Source: Centrapalus pauciflorus (lineage: Eukaryota; Streptophyta; Magnoliopsida; Asterales; Asteraceae). Taken from it: a DNA stretch of 64,000 nt. Shown here piece after piece: positions 1-9,494 of this stretch (the first letter of the stretch is position 1; every line of letters starts with the position of its first letter). Under the pieces are notes generated by a model. That model was not told the DNA's origin, made no database searches, and saw only the letters and a list, made by a program, of their open reading frames with translations. Position numbers and translations under genes: made by a program. The DNA lies in contig JAANYP010004240.1 of NCBI GenBank assembly GCA_020465985.1, forward strand, positions 17,501 to 81,500, read 5' to 3'.

Positions 1-97
1 TGTAACAAATGTTTTTTGTAACATACATTGATGGTTTATTTATATATTATTTTGAATTTTGTAGTACGTATTGTATACTTACATAAATTAGTAGGTT

Positions 98-101
<4 letters not shown>

Positions 102-128
<27 letters not shown>
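102..128. repeat. (TA)n microsatellite
   Basis: Uninterrupted TA dinucleotide run directly to the left of a short inverted-repeat element, which seems to have inserted into it. Confidence 0.95.
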
Positions 129-131
<3 letters not shown>

Positions 132-132
<1 letters not shown>

Positions 133-301
133 GGGGTGGTTTCAATGGAGAACCTCTATGCATCGAAGAACCTTGAAGAACCACAATGCATCGCTAAAAA
201 ATCGTAATGCATTACGTAGAAATCAATGCATCACGGGGACATTGTGATGCATTTGTGGTGGTGCATGGAGGTTCTTCGATGCATGAAGGTTCTCCATTGA
301 A

Positions 302-308
<7 letters not shown>
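132..308. mobile_element. TA-microsatellite MITE, family A, copy 1
   Basis: Short non-coding element of about 177 bp with terminal inverted repeats of about 40 bp. The left end contains TTCAATGGAGAACC followed by ATGCATCGAAGAACC, and the right end is its reverse complement with a few mismatches. The interior repeats ATGCAT/GATGCATC-type palindromic cores. TA microsatellite lies to the left, and CT then TA microsatellite to the right. Two more copies lie at 2195-2409 and 3115-3343. The superfamily is unknown; no longer target duplication can be read because the target is itself repetitive. Confidence 0.8.
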
Positions 309-397
<89 letters not shown>

Positions 398-401
398 CAC
401 T
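307..401. repeat. Compound microsatellite (CT)n-(TA)n-(CA)n
   Basis: About 19 CT repeats, then about 21 TA repeats, then a short CA run. The open frames crossing it encode only dipeptide repeats and are not genes. Confidence 0.95.
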
Positions 402-447
402 TATAATAACATGTTATATTTATTTATTTAAAAAATTAAAATATATA

Positions 448-616
448 TAATTAGTATTAGCAGCAACATAAACTTTTAGTGGCGACATGTATTAGCAGCG
501 ATATATCTAGCATCGACATATGAGTTTTAGTGTTAAACCTTTAGCTGCGACTTGTCGCCGCTAATACCTTTAGGAGCGACATATTAGTCCTGCTACAACC
601 CTTGTTTCTTGTAGTG
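448..616. mobile_element. Truncated CACTA-type element, right end
   Basis: The right boundary is TTCTTGTAGTG, the reverse complement of the CACTACAAGAA terminus of plant CACTA (En/Spm) elements. Inside are degenerate repeats containing GCGACAT and CGCCGCTAATA, as often found in sub-terminal regions of these elements. No left end was found, so this is a fragment; its left limit is approximate. Confidence 0.6.
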
Positions 617-860
617 GGTATATATGTACATATATCAGTGTGCATGTGTACGTGCTTCCATGCGTGGCGTGAAGTTTGGTGGGAACCTATCTTAAATCAA
701 GAGCATCATAATTTATATGTATCAAGTTAAATTTATATATGACTTTATGCATGAAGAAAGAAGTTTGAGAATCTTTATAATATCGTTTTTTTAATTTGCA
801 TGAAAATTTTTGTTTATGTAGATATACAACGATAATGATTGATTAAAACTGATATAAATT
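617..860. other. Intergenic or intron DNA without recognisable features
   Basis: AT-rich sequence between two MITE-derived stretches. Further exons of the minus-strand kinase-PP2 gene would be expected to the left of 1485, but none was recognised here or up to position 1. Confidence 0.5.
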
Positions 861-1170
861 CTAGGGTAAAGTCATACAATAGTAACCTACTTTTGGAAAT
901 TTATCAATATGGTACGTCTATTTTTTTAAATGTCGATATGGTACATGTACTTCAATTTTACATACCGATATGACCATATTTGTAATAGACCACTGTTTTT
1001 CATACCATTAGAACCATGTTTCGTATGTAAAAACCGGGCTCTATTATGTAGAATGACCATATCGATACAGAAAATTGAAGTACACGTATCATGTAGACAA
1101 TTAAAAAGTAGACGTACCATATCGATACATTTTCAAAAGTAGGTTGCTATTGTAAGACCTTAACCCTAAA
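861..1170. mobile_element. Foldback MITE
   Basis: Two arms of about 150 bp are inverted copies of each other. The left arm starts near AGGGTAAAGTCATACAATAG and the right arm ends in its complement near CTATTGTAAGACCTTAACCCT. Both arms carry the ATATGGTAC and ACCATATCG motifs in mirror order. No clean target duplication could be read, so the superfamily is unassigned; a Mutator-like foldback element is likely. Confidence 0.75.
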
Positions 1171-1189
1171 TTTTATGAAAAGTTATTGC

Positions 1190-1385
1190 AGTCATTAACA
1201 GTAAAACCCGTAACAAAAAATGATTATTTTTTACTTGGGTGACCATTTTTAATTATTTGGTCTTTAGGTTTATATTAATGACCCAATTTCAATGATGACA
1301 ATTTATAGTCACTAATTGCAAAATAGTGACCAAAACAAGATAGTCACTAAAAGTTATGGTCTTAATGAACCTTTTTCTTGTAGTG
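1190..1385. mobile_element. Truncated CACTA-type element, right end
   Basis: Ends with TTTTTCTTGTAGTG at 1385, a CACTA terminus in reverse. Upstream are sub-terminal repeats of the TAGTCACTA / ATAGTGACCA type. No matching left terminus was seen. Confidence 0.55.
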
Positions 1386-1484
1386 ATCCGTACGACCACA
1401 TACACCCTTAAAATTTTGTTGAAATTTATTATGACTAGCTAATAATACAAAAAATTAATCCTAAACAAATCTTAATTTGCATAC

Positions 1485-1655
1485 CTTGTCGCCGTTGTCG
1501 ATGAGAAAGCCTTTACGAAAAAGAAAGTAAAGTTCTTCTTTTGTTTCCTAGTGAGGAGTATCTTTTGACAATAACGTGATTAAGAATGTAAAATCAGACT
1601 CAAATTTGAACTCCCAATCTGCTTCCACCTCGCTATCTTCTTTCTCACATAAACC
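1485..1655 (-). pseudogene. Second linker exon of the kinase-PP2 gene, with a stop
   Basis: 171 nt on the minus strand, bounded by AG at 1657-1656 and GT at 1484-1483, both in phase 0. It encodes an acidic start and then ETKEELYFLFRKGFLIDNGD, which resembles the linker preceding a PP2 domain. The same type of segment is found in exon 26166-26023 (NGILVDHG). An in-frame TAG lies at 1550-1548, just where family members usually carry a tryptophan before the T-K-x-E-L-Y motif; a TGG to TAG change would explain it. The PP2 domain expected to follow is not in the window, so it is either further left or lost. Confidence 0.6.
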
Positions 1656-1734
1656 CTAGATCATAATTAATACACATATCAATTTTGATCTACAAAATGA
1701 TTCCAAACAAGTTCATATAATGCTTCCAACTTAC

Positions 1735-2083
1735 ATGCTCCACAGGCCGAAATTCAATGCCTTCAATGAGACTTTTTTCTTCATGATTTCCCAATAAAGG
1801 AAAATTCGTGAATTCGATCGAGAATTTTTCATCTTTTTGGTTGCTTTTAAATTCGTATAATTCAGCCGTTAACCATCCATCATCTCTTACATGTGCAACA
1901 CAACAAGTATGGTAGTGTGACTCCTCATCGAGTTTGTATCGGAAGGGATGGATTGTGTCGTTATTATATACAGGATATTTAAAAATGATGTTTATGGTGT
2001 ATGAGACATTTGGTAACAAATAATGAGTGTTCACTTCCATTTTCAGAGGAAAGTATGCAACAGCATCTATAACATACTCAAAC
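1735..2083 (-). CDS. PP2 (phloem protein 2) domain exon
   Basis: 349 nt, acceptor TTTGCAG at 2090-2084 and donor GTAAGT at 1734-1729. The 116 complete codons begin FEYVIDAVAYFPLKMEVNT, then LPNVSYTINIIFKYP, and later DDGWLTAELYEF and IEGIEFRPVEH. The hydrophobic Y-x-I/A-x-L/I-x-F-K strand, the D-G-W-x-x-x-E-L core and the closing E-G-I-E-F-R-P are hallmarks of PP2 lectin-like domains, which bind glycans and phloem RNA/protein complexes in known members. The reading frame is open throughout. If donor 1734 is not used, translation runs into a stop just after 1690. The exon lies immediately left of a long TA microsatellite and MITE. Confidence 0.75.
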
Positions 2084-2123
2084 CTGCAAATATTGCAAAG
2101 ATAATTAACCACCATTAGTATTT

Positions 2124-2125
<2 letters not shown>

Positions 2126-2194
<69 letters not shown>
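2126..2194. repeat. (TA)n microsatellite
   Basis: About 34 TA repeats, 40 bp outside the PP2 exon acceptor and abutting the second family-A MITE. Confidence 0.95.
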
Positions 2195-2196
<2 letters not shown>

Positions 2197-2409
2197 TGGG
2201 TTCAATGGAAAACCAACATGCATCGGAAAACCTTCATGCACCACCACAAATGCATCACAATTCTCGCGTGATGCATCAAATTCCTCGCGTGATGCACCGA
2301 ATTCCCGCGTGATGCATCGACTTTCTGCGTTGTGCATCACCTGATCCAATGGCTATAAAGTGGTTCCCGGGTTTTCCCATGCATATAGGTTTTCCATTGA
2401 ACCCACTCC
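2195..2409. mobile_element. TA-microsatellite MITE, family A, copy 2
   Basis: Left end GGGTTCAATGGAAAACC, right end GGTTTTCCATTGAACCC: perfect inverted repeats over this stretch. The interior has about four tandem copies of a motif of roughly 19 bp containing CGCGTGATGCATCGA-type sequence. TA microsatellite flanks it on both sides (2126-2194 and 2410-2427). The open frame reading through it is a by-product of the repeats. Confidence 0.85.
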
Positions 2410-2504
2410 TATATATATATATATATACAATTTAAATTAATGTTAATTTTAGGATTAAAATTATATAATTATATCATTTAGAAGGCGTTGATGACATCGT
2501 TCTA

Positions 2505-2964
2505 CACTACAAGAAAAGTTTCATTTAGTGACACACGCTTTTAGTGACACAAAAAAAAGTATCACTCTATCTTACTGTTAGTGACACTTATGAAAAAGTG
2601 TAGGTATAAAGCAATCTTTTACCCATATTTTTTTTCTAAATCAGTGACACAAACACATACATTTTTAGTCACTATATATCTATACTCACTCCACTTTTAC
2701 CCACTCTTTTTGTTGTAAAAAAAGTGTCACTATGGGTATCAAAATCTTTTACCTACACAACAAAAAAGTGTGGGTAAAAGTGGAGTGGGTATAGATATAT
2801 AGTGACTAAAAATATATGTATTTGTGTCACTAATTTAGAAAAAGTGTGGGTAAAAGATTGCTCTATACCTACACTTTTTCATAAGTGTCACTAAAAGCAG
2901 GATATAGTGACACTTTTTTTGTGTCACTAAAAGTGTGTGTCACTATGACATTTTTCTTGTAGTG
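2505..2964. mobile_element. CACTA-type MITE with 3 bp target duplication
   Basis: 460 bp, starting CACTACAAGAAAAGTTTC and ending TTTTTCTTGTAGTG. Flanks are CTA at 2502-2504 and CTA at 2965-2967, the 3 bp duplication expected for CACTA (En/Spm) elements. The two halves are inverted copies built from TTTAGTGACAC and AAGTGTCACT units, so a transcript would fold into a long hairpin. It contains no transposase. A related copy is at 51001-51521. Confidence 0.92.
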
Positions 2965-3114
2965 CTAGTAATTTATTAGTGAAACTGATGTATTTTGACT
3001 TCAACTAAACTTCATTAATTAAGGATTTAAAGTATAAATTGAGATAAATCTATTAATTAAATTTATATAGTTTGTTCTATTAATTAGACAGGTTAGAATA
3101 TATTTTATCAATAT

Positions 3115-3343
3115 AGAGGGGGTTCAATAGAGAACCTCCATGCATCGAAAAACTTTGAAGAACCTTCATGCACCACCACAAATGCATCACAATTCACCCA
3201 TGATGCATCATTATTTCCACGTGATGCATCAAGTTCCCGCATGATGTATCGATTTCTAGGTGATACATTACGATTTTCTAGCGATGCATTGTGGTTCTCC
3301 AAGGTTCTTCGATGCATAAAGGTTCTTCATTGAACCCACCCCT
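3115..3343. mobile_element. TA-microsatellite MITE, family A, copy 3
   Basis: Left end GGGGGTTCAATAGAGAACC, right end complementary (GGTTCTTCATTGAACCCACC). Contains repeated GATGCATC / TGATGCAT cores in its middle third. The flanks are short TA-rich stretches (ATATAG, TATTAATATA). Confidence 0.8.
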
Positions 3344-3878
3344 ATTAATATAATCTTTATATATATAAGACAACATCATACGTCACTGTTACGTTTCATG
3401 TGACACACAATTTTGATTTAGACTATGTGTTTATAAAAGTGTTTTAATTTCATTAATTTGTGTTTTTTCAAAATGGTAGTTGAAAAACTTGATAATTGGT
3501 ATTATTTTCTTTAATATAACGGTGGTTCGAAGGAAGACGTCAATAAATGAAATATTTATGTAAAATAATGTCAGTTATTAGGTTGTTCAACCACAAAATG
3601 AGAACATTTCCGAAAATACCCAACCTAAATCAAAACATTTTTGAAAGTACGCAACATAAATCAAAACACATGAACAAAGTACACGTCAACATTGTAATTA
3701 ACCGGTAGTATTCGATGAGACACACTTGAAAGTTGGATGCATCATATGTAAAAATGTGTAGGAAAAAATCTGGGTACATAAACTATTTTTTGTATACATA
3801 TAGAAGTTGGATGTATCATATGTAAAAATATATCATATGTGTAGGAAAAAATCTATGTACCATTAAACAATTCTTTAT
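3344..3878. other. Intron or intergenic DNA, no recognised feature
   Basis: AT-rich sequence with no convincing coding potential. There is one short local repeat (GTTGGATG..TCATATGTAAAAAT around 3734-3760 and 3787-3815). Confidence 0.5.
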
Positions 3879-4533
3879 CTCGATTTAGTCACTAAACTAT
3901 TTATTTGTATATACTAAACTTTTTTTTTACTGATATAATCACTGAAAATTGTCTCGATTTGGCCACCAAACTATCATATTTTGTACCGATTTAGCCATTA
4001 GTTTTAGGGTTAATTACGTCAAAAGGTAACTATTGTCACTGTTTTTTCAATTTGGTTAACATACTAAATTTTTTTCAATTTTAGGTAACATACTTTCCAA
4101 ATCAATCAATCAAGGTAACCGTATCGGATTGAAAAGTAAAAATTACTGACATGATCAGTTTTTAAATTTCTAATATTGCTTAATTATTTTTTAATTTGCT
4201 TAAAATAGCAAGGTATTATCAAAAAAAGTACTTTTAAATTGCACAAAATAGTGCAGATCGTATAACAATTAAACAGTCAATTTTTTTTAAAAAAATGTTG
4301 ACCAAACAATTAAACTCTGACGTAAGTAATTTTTATCTTTCAATCCGATATGGTTAACTTGATTGACTTGATTTGGAAAGTATGACACCTTGATAAGCAA
4401 AAATATTAGTATTTTACCCAAATTAAAAAAATGTAACAGTAGGTTACCTTTTGACGCAATTGACACTAAACTAAAGTTTAGTGGCTAAATCATGACAAAA
4501 AGTAGTTTAATGGTTAAATGAGACCATTATCCA
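3879..4533. mobile_element. Nested pair of foldback MITEs
   Basis: An inner foldback element (about 4007-4462) has arms GGGTTAATTACGTCAAAAGG and its partial complement CCTTTTGACGCAATTGACAC. It sits within an outer foldback element whose arms contain CGATTTAGTCACTAAACT (left) and AGTTTAGTGGCTAAATC (right). The arrangement suggests one MITE inserted into another. The boundaries are approximate and no clear target duplication was read. Confidence 0.6.
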
Positions 4534-4652
4534 ACTAAATTTAAATTTGACATTTACACAATATACCCCTGAACAAAGAAACTAAAACATACTATCACCA
4601 ACTTTATATCTCACATTCTCCATCTTAATTTAATCTCTTTGAGGCAGAATTT

Positions 4653-5640
4653 TTAGATTTTCCAAACAACTCTGAAACTTGATTCCAGGCAATGCTTTAG
4701 TAAGCATATGTGCAGCATTATCATCAGTATAGTATGCACTTTCTCCACATCAACTTCTTTGAACTGATAATATCTTTGATGAAATGCAACTTTACATTTA
4801 TATGCTTCATCTGTCATGAAATACTTGATTTTTGGACAAATGAATAGCACTTTGACTATCACACAAAATCAACGAATTACTTGAATCAACTCCCAATTCT
4901 ACAAGCAATCCTTTTATCCAGATTGCTTCCTTTATCCCATCAGTCAGTGCAATGTATTTAGCTTCTGTCGAAGACAATGTTACCACCTTTTGCAGAATTG
5001 ACTTCCCACTTATAGTACATCCAAACACTTGAAATATATATCCACTTATGGATCGTCATCTGTCAACATCTTTAGCAAAGTCAGAATCAGTGTAGCCTAT
5101 CACATTGATTCCTGTACGGCTAGTAGCCAAACCATAATGCAAACCCACATTCTTTGTTCCTTTCAAATATCCCAGCACCCACTTTACTGCATCCCAATGA
5201 TTCTTACCTAGATTTGGAAGAACTCTGCTTAAAATTCCAGTAGCATAGGCTATGTCAGGCGTTGTACATACCATGAGATACATCAGACTTCCTACTGCTC
5301 TTGTATAAGGCACTTTCATCATATCTGACTTCCTTTCTTCTGTTTGAGGACTGTCTCTGTTTCACAATTTAAAGTGTGAATCAATGGGAGATGTCACTGT
5401 TTTTGCACTTTCCATATTAAACCTCTGAAGTATCCTCTCAACATACCGAGTTTGAGTTAGAGTGAGAACTTTCTTCTTTCTATCTCTGAATATCTCAATT
5501 CCCATAATTTTCTTTGCTTCATCCAATTCTTTCATTTTAAAGTTCTCCTTTAACAGATCTTTGACTTTATTAATCTCATCTTTACTTCGTTTGACAACAC
5601 CATTTTGTTGAGGGGTATCGGTACACGACGTTTGATACAT
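4653..5640 (-). pseudogene. Copia reverse transcriptase tail and RNase H, broken
   Basis: Reading minus-strand frames: FKMKELDEAKKIMGIEIF (RT C-terminal part), then YTRAVGSLMYLMVCTTPDIA and YTDSDFAKD (connection and RNase H start), then TLSSTEAKYIALTDG and CDSQSAIHLSKN (RNase H core) in successive frames. The short fusion of an integrase remnant (TDTPQQNGVVKR) to the RT tail near 5590 marks an internal deletion. Non-functional. Confidence 0.85.
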
Positions 5641-6029
5641 TGTACCATAAAAATAAGTAACCGGGTGAAGGCATTAGAGGTATATTCACCTCCTAAGTCA
5701 CAACAAAAACATTTGATGACCGCTGAATGTTTGGCTTTAACCAGAGCACGAAAATCTTTATAGATGGACAAAAATTCAGACATGTGTTTCATCATATAGA
5801 TCCATGTATAACGAGTATAGTCATCAATAAAAGAAACATAATATCTAGCACCCATTTTAAAGGACACAAGAGAATGTCCCCACACATCAGAACGAATCAG
5901 ATCAAATGGTGTGAAAGAACAATAGACACTTTTATTAAATGGTAAAACGAAAAATTTTACCGGTTTACAACCACTACAATAAGATATATGTGAATAATTC
6001 AATTGACCTAGAGCGCCTGTAGAGGCCAA
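5550..6029 (-). pseudogene. Copia integrase fragment
   Basis: Minus-strand frame with the zinc-binding end (C-S-G-C), the catalytic-core motif RYYVSFIDDYTRYTWIY and a degenerate second acidic motif DLGGEYTSNAF. These are diagnostic of Ty1/copia integrases. The region following the TPQQNG motif is deleted. Confidence 0.85.
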
Positions 6030-6206
6030 AAACTGTAAACGAGACGCTCAAACATGACCTAAACAAGAGTGCCATATGTAGAAATCAGAAGACAAATTAC
6101 TCAAACGAAAAGCAGATAAAGCGACACTTGAAGCAGCCACATCTGAAACTATGAGATTGTCCAAAACATAGAGCTCTCCTAGCTTACGGCATGTCCCAAT
6201 CACCTT

Positions 6207-6545
6207 CTAAGAAAGCGGGTCGTGAACACAACAAGTTAAATCAAAAAAGAAAATACAATAACCCGATTTGCATAGTTGACTAACAGAAACAAGGTTTAAA
6301 GAATGACTAGGAATATAATACACATCATGTAGAGACACACGAGAGGCAACAACAGAGCCAACACTTTCTAGTGGCATAGATGTGCCATTAACAGTCATTA
6401 CAGATATAGAAGAACCTAGAGACAAAGAAATAAACGATGACAGACGAGGTAACATATGATGCGATGCCTTAGAGTCTAATATCCATAAAGATGAAGGCAT
6501 GCCTGATTTAGTCGAAGAGGTTAGACCTGAGTGAAAAGCAGACAT
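6207..6545 (-). pseudogene. Copia protease fragment
   Basis: Minus-strand frame with WILDSKASHHMLPRLSSF. The aspartic protease motif of copia elements is D-S-G-A; here the glycine is replaced by lysine, so activity is unlikely. The downstream part reads into the GAG-pre-integrase region (LNLVSVSQLCKSGY). Confidence 0.8.
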
Positions 6546-6769
6546 GGCAGCAGACCAGGAAGCAAAAAATTGTTTAAACTGCTCAAATACTTATCCAAGA
6601 CGAAATGTAGCGTGACGTTATAATGATCCAATGAAGGCACAACAGTAGCAGTATTAAACTGAGGCAGACGAGGAACCCAATGAGTGGAACTTGTAGGACG
6701 ATGTTGATGCTGAGACTGTCCAATAGATTTATTCCGTTGCGGAGGCCTTTGATGCTGCTGTTGTTTACC

Positions 6770-7480
6770 CTATTGTTTACCCATGACAAGTAAAATCGGA
6801 CACCGAGGCTTCCAAGGATTCTTCCCCTTACAAAAAGCACACTCATCGTAAGCAACATTAGGAGACGATTTGTCAACAGAATGCTGTGGGGAGGGCATAA
6901 CAGCAGGAGTCGACGAAGAGTTTGAGCTTTTATCAAAATGTAGATCTAAGACGAGTTTCTTCAACAATTAATTCATGGACAACCGAATCTACCGAGGGAA
7001 GAGGAGAGCGATGAAGGATTGTCCCATATAATCCTTCAAAATTAGATCGGAGTGCCATCAAAAACTGTACTAGACGTTGTTCTTCCCTCCTAGAAAGATA
7101 CAAACCAAACGACTTTAACTCTGCTGATTCAAAGAGTGCCAACTGATTCCGAAGATTTGACATAGCAGAATAGAAAGCTTGAACACTCATATCATTATGG
7201 TGTAATGCAGTGTCGTACTTGGCTAAATGGACGTCGATCGATTGCGTAACGGAATTATTAAACCAAGTAGGGATCTTTGCAATATCTTTCTCCCAAGTAT
7301 CAAGTAAGGTTGCATAATTTTCAGCAGCCTTATTCGTAGATATATCTTTCATACCAATCACATAACCCTACATAGATTTACCACGCAAATTTTTTTCATA
7401 ACATAACTCCAATACGCATAATTGGTACCTTCAAGTTGAATACTATTTGACTGTAGAGAATCATCTTTGCGAGCAGCCAA
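6770..7480 (-). pseudogene. Copia gag remnant with CCHC-like knuckle
   Basis: The minus-strand frame from 7361 reads ENYATLLDTWEKDIAKI and later LVQFLMALRSNFEGLYGTIL, typical of the UBN2/gag_pre-integrs type gag of copia. The N-terminal part lies upstream in another frame (EGTNYAYWSYVMKK around 7440-7390). A cysteine-rich CAFCKGKNPWKPRC segment follows in a further frame near 6850-6790. At least two frame breaks. Confidence 0.75.
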
Positions 7481-7835
7481 TATCAATACACAATAAACCA
7501 CAAATCATGAATAACAATCAAACAAAACGACAAGAATCAAAGAGTAACCGCAAAGACAAAGAATACCAACGAGTCACAACAACGAAAATCGCAAACCTAA
7601 ACATAGTGACGAAAATAGAGAATCAATACATCAATCGAGAACGAAGAATAAAGCGAACTCACCACGGCAAACCATAGCGACGAAAGACATCAATTGAAAT
7701 TGAGAACGAAGAACGACGAAATACCACAGCAATGAAAAACATCAATCGAGAACGAAGAATGAAGAACGACAAACGATCCGCACACTAGTGCTATATAAAA
7801 CTTGACCTTTGATCAATAACCATGCTTTGATACCA

Positions 7836-9031
7836 TACATGATCAACAATAAGAAAAAGAAACCAGGGTTTACGAAAAAGGGTTAGAGTTTATTGATAAT
7901 AGAGTATTGCATTACAATGAACGATAAATGGATACACACACAAACACACACATATAAACAATGAATAAGATAATGACAAAAGCAACCCTCCAACTATGCA
8001 AACTATTTTAAAAATTACATATATGCTAATACTTATAATTCTTGAGTGTAATCAAATAGGATATAAGACGAGTACAAAATACTAAAAGAACACACTCCCT
8101 AATGATCAAGCATGATCAAATCATTATTATATTCATCGAAGGAACAATAGCATTGAATATGAGAATTGTCATTGAGAAGATTAGGTTTAACATAACATAT
8201 TTAATGTCGTTCAAAATTTGCATGTTTTAAAATTCCATGAATGAATTTGGAATACATTCTAAAGTTTGTATAAGTACTTGTTGTCGTGGGAACCACAAAC
8301 AAGATTCGATGCTTTTTGGTTTTTGGTTGATATTCATGATGATGAATATAGCAATAGGTTGAGTCAAATCCACAAATGTTTAATTGTTGCGAACAAATAT
8401 TGAAATGACTCACATTGAGATTACTCATCCGTGGATCACTATCATGAGTCATCTCAATCAAGGTAATCTTCAATACCTGAGGTGCTTACCTACTTCAGTA
8501 TGACGATCACTACTCTTTACTTAAACCTACCGTCATTTGTAACTCAATGATCATAAGGATTTTGAAATTTGATTCAGTGGAAGCCGTAAATGAAAGCCTA
8601 AGTAGTCAAGATGTGATTTTCATCTCCTTTTATTGAGGAAATATATTTCTCGGGCCCTCGACAATTAATGCTTATGAATGCATGGTGGTCCTTGAACAGG
8701 AATGATGTAATCTCTTCCGTTCGTTTTTTGTTTCAATCTAAGATCATGATAGTCCAGAAACATAATAGTGGATACTATGCTTGATCTAATTCATGCTTGG
8801 TATTTGCAACAAAATATCATGTTGTAAGAGATATAACCTTAATTTTTTATTGAAAAAGGAAGTTTATTATAAGAATACCCAAATAGGGATAAAAGTTTTT
8901 ATGACCATGGTAATCTGAGTTTCCAGCTAAAACCTCCTTAAATATATAGTACTATAGTAGTGTAGGATAGTTATGTCCTCTTGCAGAAATGAGAATTTGT
9001 TATAATATTAAACAAATAATTAATTTTGAAA
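7836..9031. other. Probable copia LTR/leader remnant and unassigned DNA
   Basis: Just beyond the primer-binding-like site, TGATCAACAATAAG at 7839 could be the inner edge of the old copia 5' LTR in reverse, but no partner LTR was found. The minus-strand open frame of 90 codons at 8473-8201 has no recognised motif apart from a faint resemblance to F-box-associated segments, so it is not called. Confidence 0.4.
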
Positions 9032-9095
9032 TTCTTTAAAGGGTTTATTATGAAAAAGAACCAACATGCATGTTTTTATGTTTTTTTGCATTTTC

Positions 9096-9480
9096 TGTTA
9101 GAAATTCTATTTAGTGGGCTTATATGTTTAGATTATTGGGCTTTATCTCTAATAGACTTATTGGACTATTAATTAATAAACTAATATTATTGGGCTTTAG
9201 AGTTTGATGGTAACTCTAATTCCCATTCTATATATAGTGAGGGTCCCCAATACCCTAAAGCAACCCTAAGATCCCTAATCTCCATCTATCAGAGATCTGC
9301 TGTTCGGTCTAGAACATTAAGGCTTTAGGTGAGGAAGACTCTCACAACCCTGTTCGTTCGTCATCAGGTTTCCGCATAAAGAAAACGATATCAATGGATT
9401 CAGGTATGAGTTCTTTTATGGTTTATCTTAATGATTTGACAATATGGTTGATCCGGTTTATTATTCAAATATATCTAACA
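9096..9480 (+). repeat. 5' LTR of copia-1
   Basis: 385 bp beginning TGTTAGAAATTC and ending AATATATCTAACA. It matches the copy at 24554-24938 with about three substitutions seen by eye (for example GGACTATT/GGGCTATT and AACTCTAAT/AACCCTAAT). The target duplication TTTTC lies at 9091-9095 and 24939-24943. A possible TATA element (TATATATAG) is at about 9230. Confidence 0.97.
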
Positions 9481-9482
9481 AG

Positions 9483-9494
9483 TGGTATCAGAGC
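9483..9494 (+). other. Primer-binding site of copia-1
   Basis: TGGTATCAGAGC, two bases after the LTR, is complementary to the 3' end of plant initiator methionine tRNA, the usual primer of plant LTR retrotransposons. Confidence 0.92.

Larger units (their letters stand above)
4600..7835 (-). mobile_element. Degenerate Ty1/copia element, minus strand
   Basis: A copia-type order of gag, protease, integrase, RT tail and RNase H can be followed on the minus strand, all broken by stops and frameshifts. A primer-binding-site-like TGGTATCAAAGC lies at 7835-7824 and a polypurine-like GATGGAGAATGTGAG around 4622-4608. The integrase C-terminus and the reverse transcriptase palm, including its YVDD motif, are missing between the TPQQNGVVKR segment and the RT tail. 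No matching LTR pair was recognised, so the element is old or truncated. Confidence 0.85.

Noticed and set aside
207..431. Open frames across microsatellites (also 2122-2349)
   Set aside because: They encode dipeptide repeats or MITE inverted-repeat sequence and have no coding features.
8201..8473. 90-codon minus-strand frame with faint F-box-associated resemblance
   Set aside because: The match is too weak and upstream frames are broken; mentioned only as unassigned DNA.
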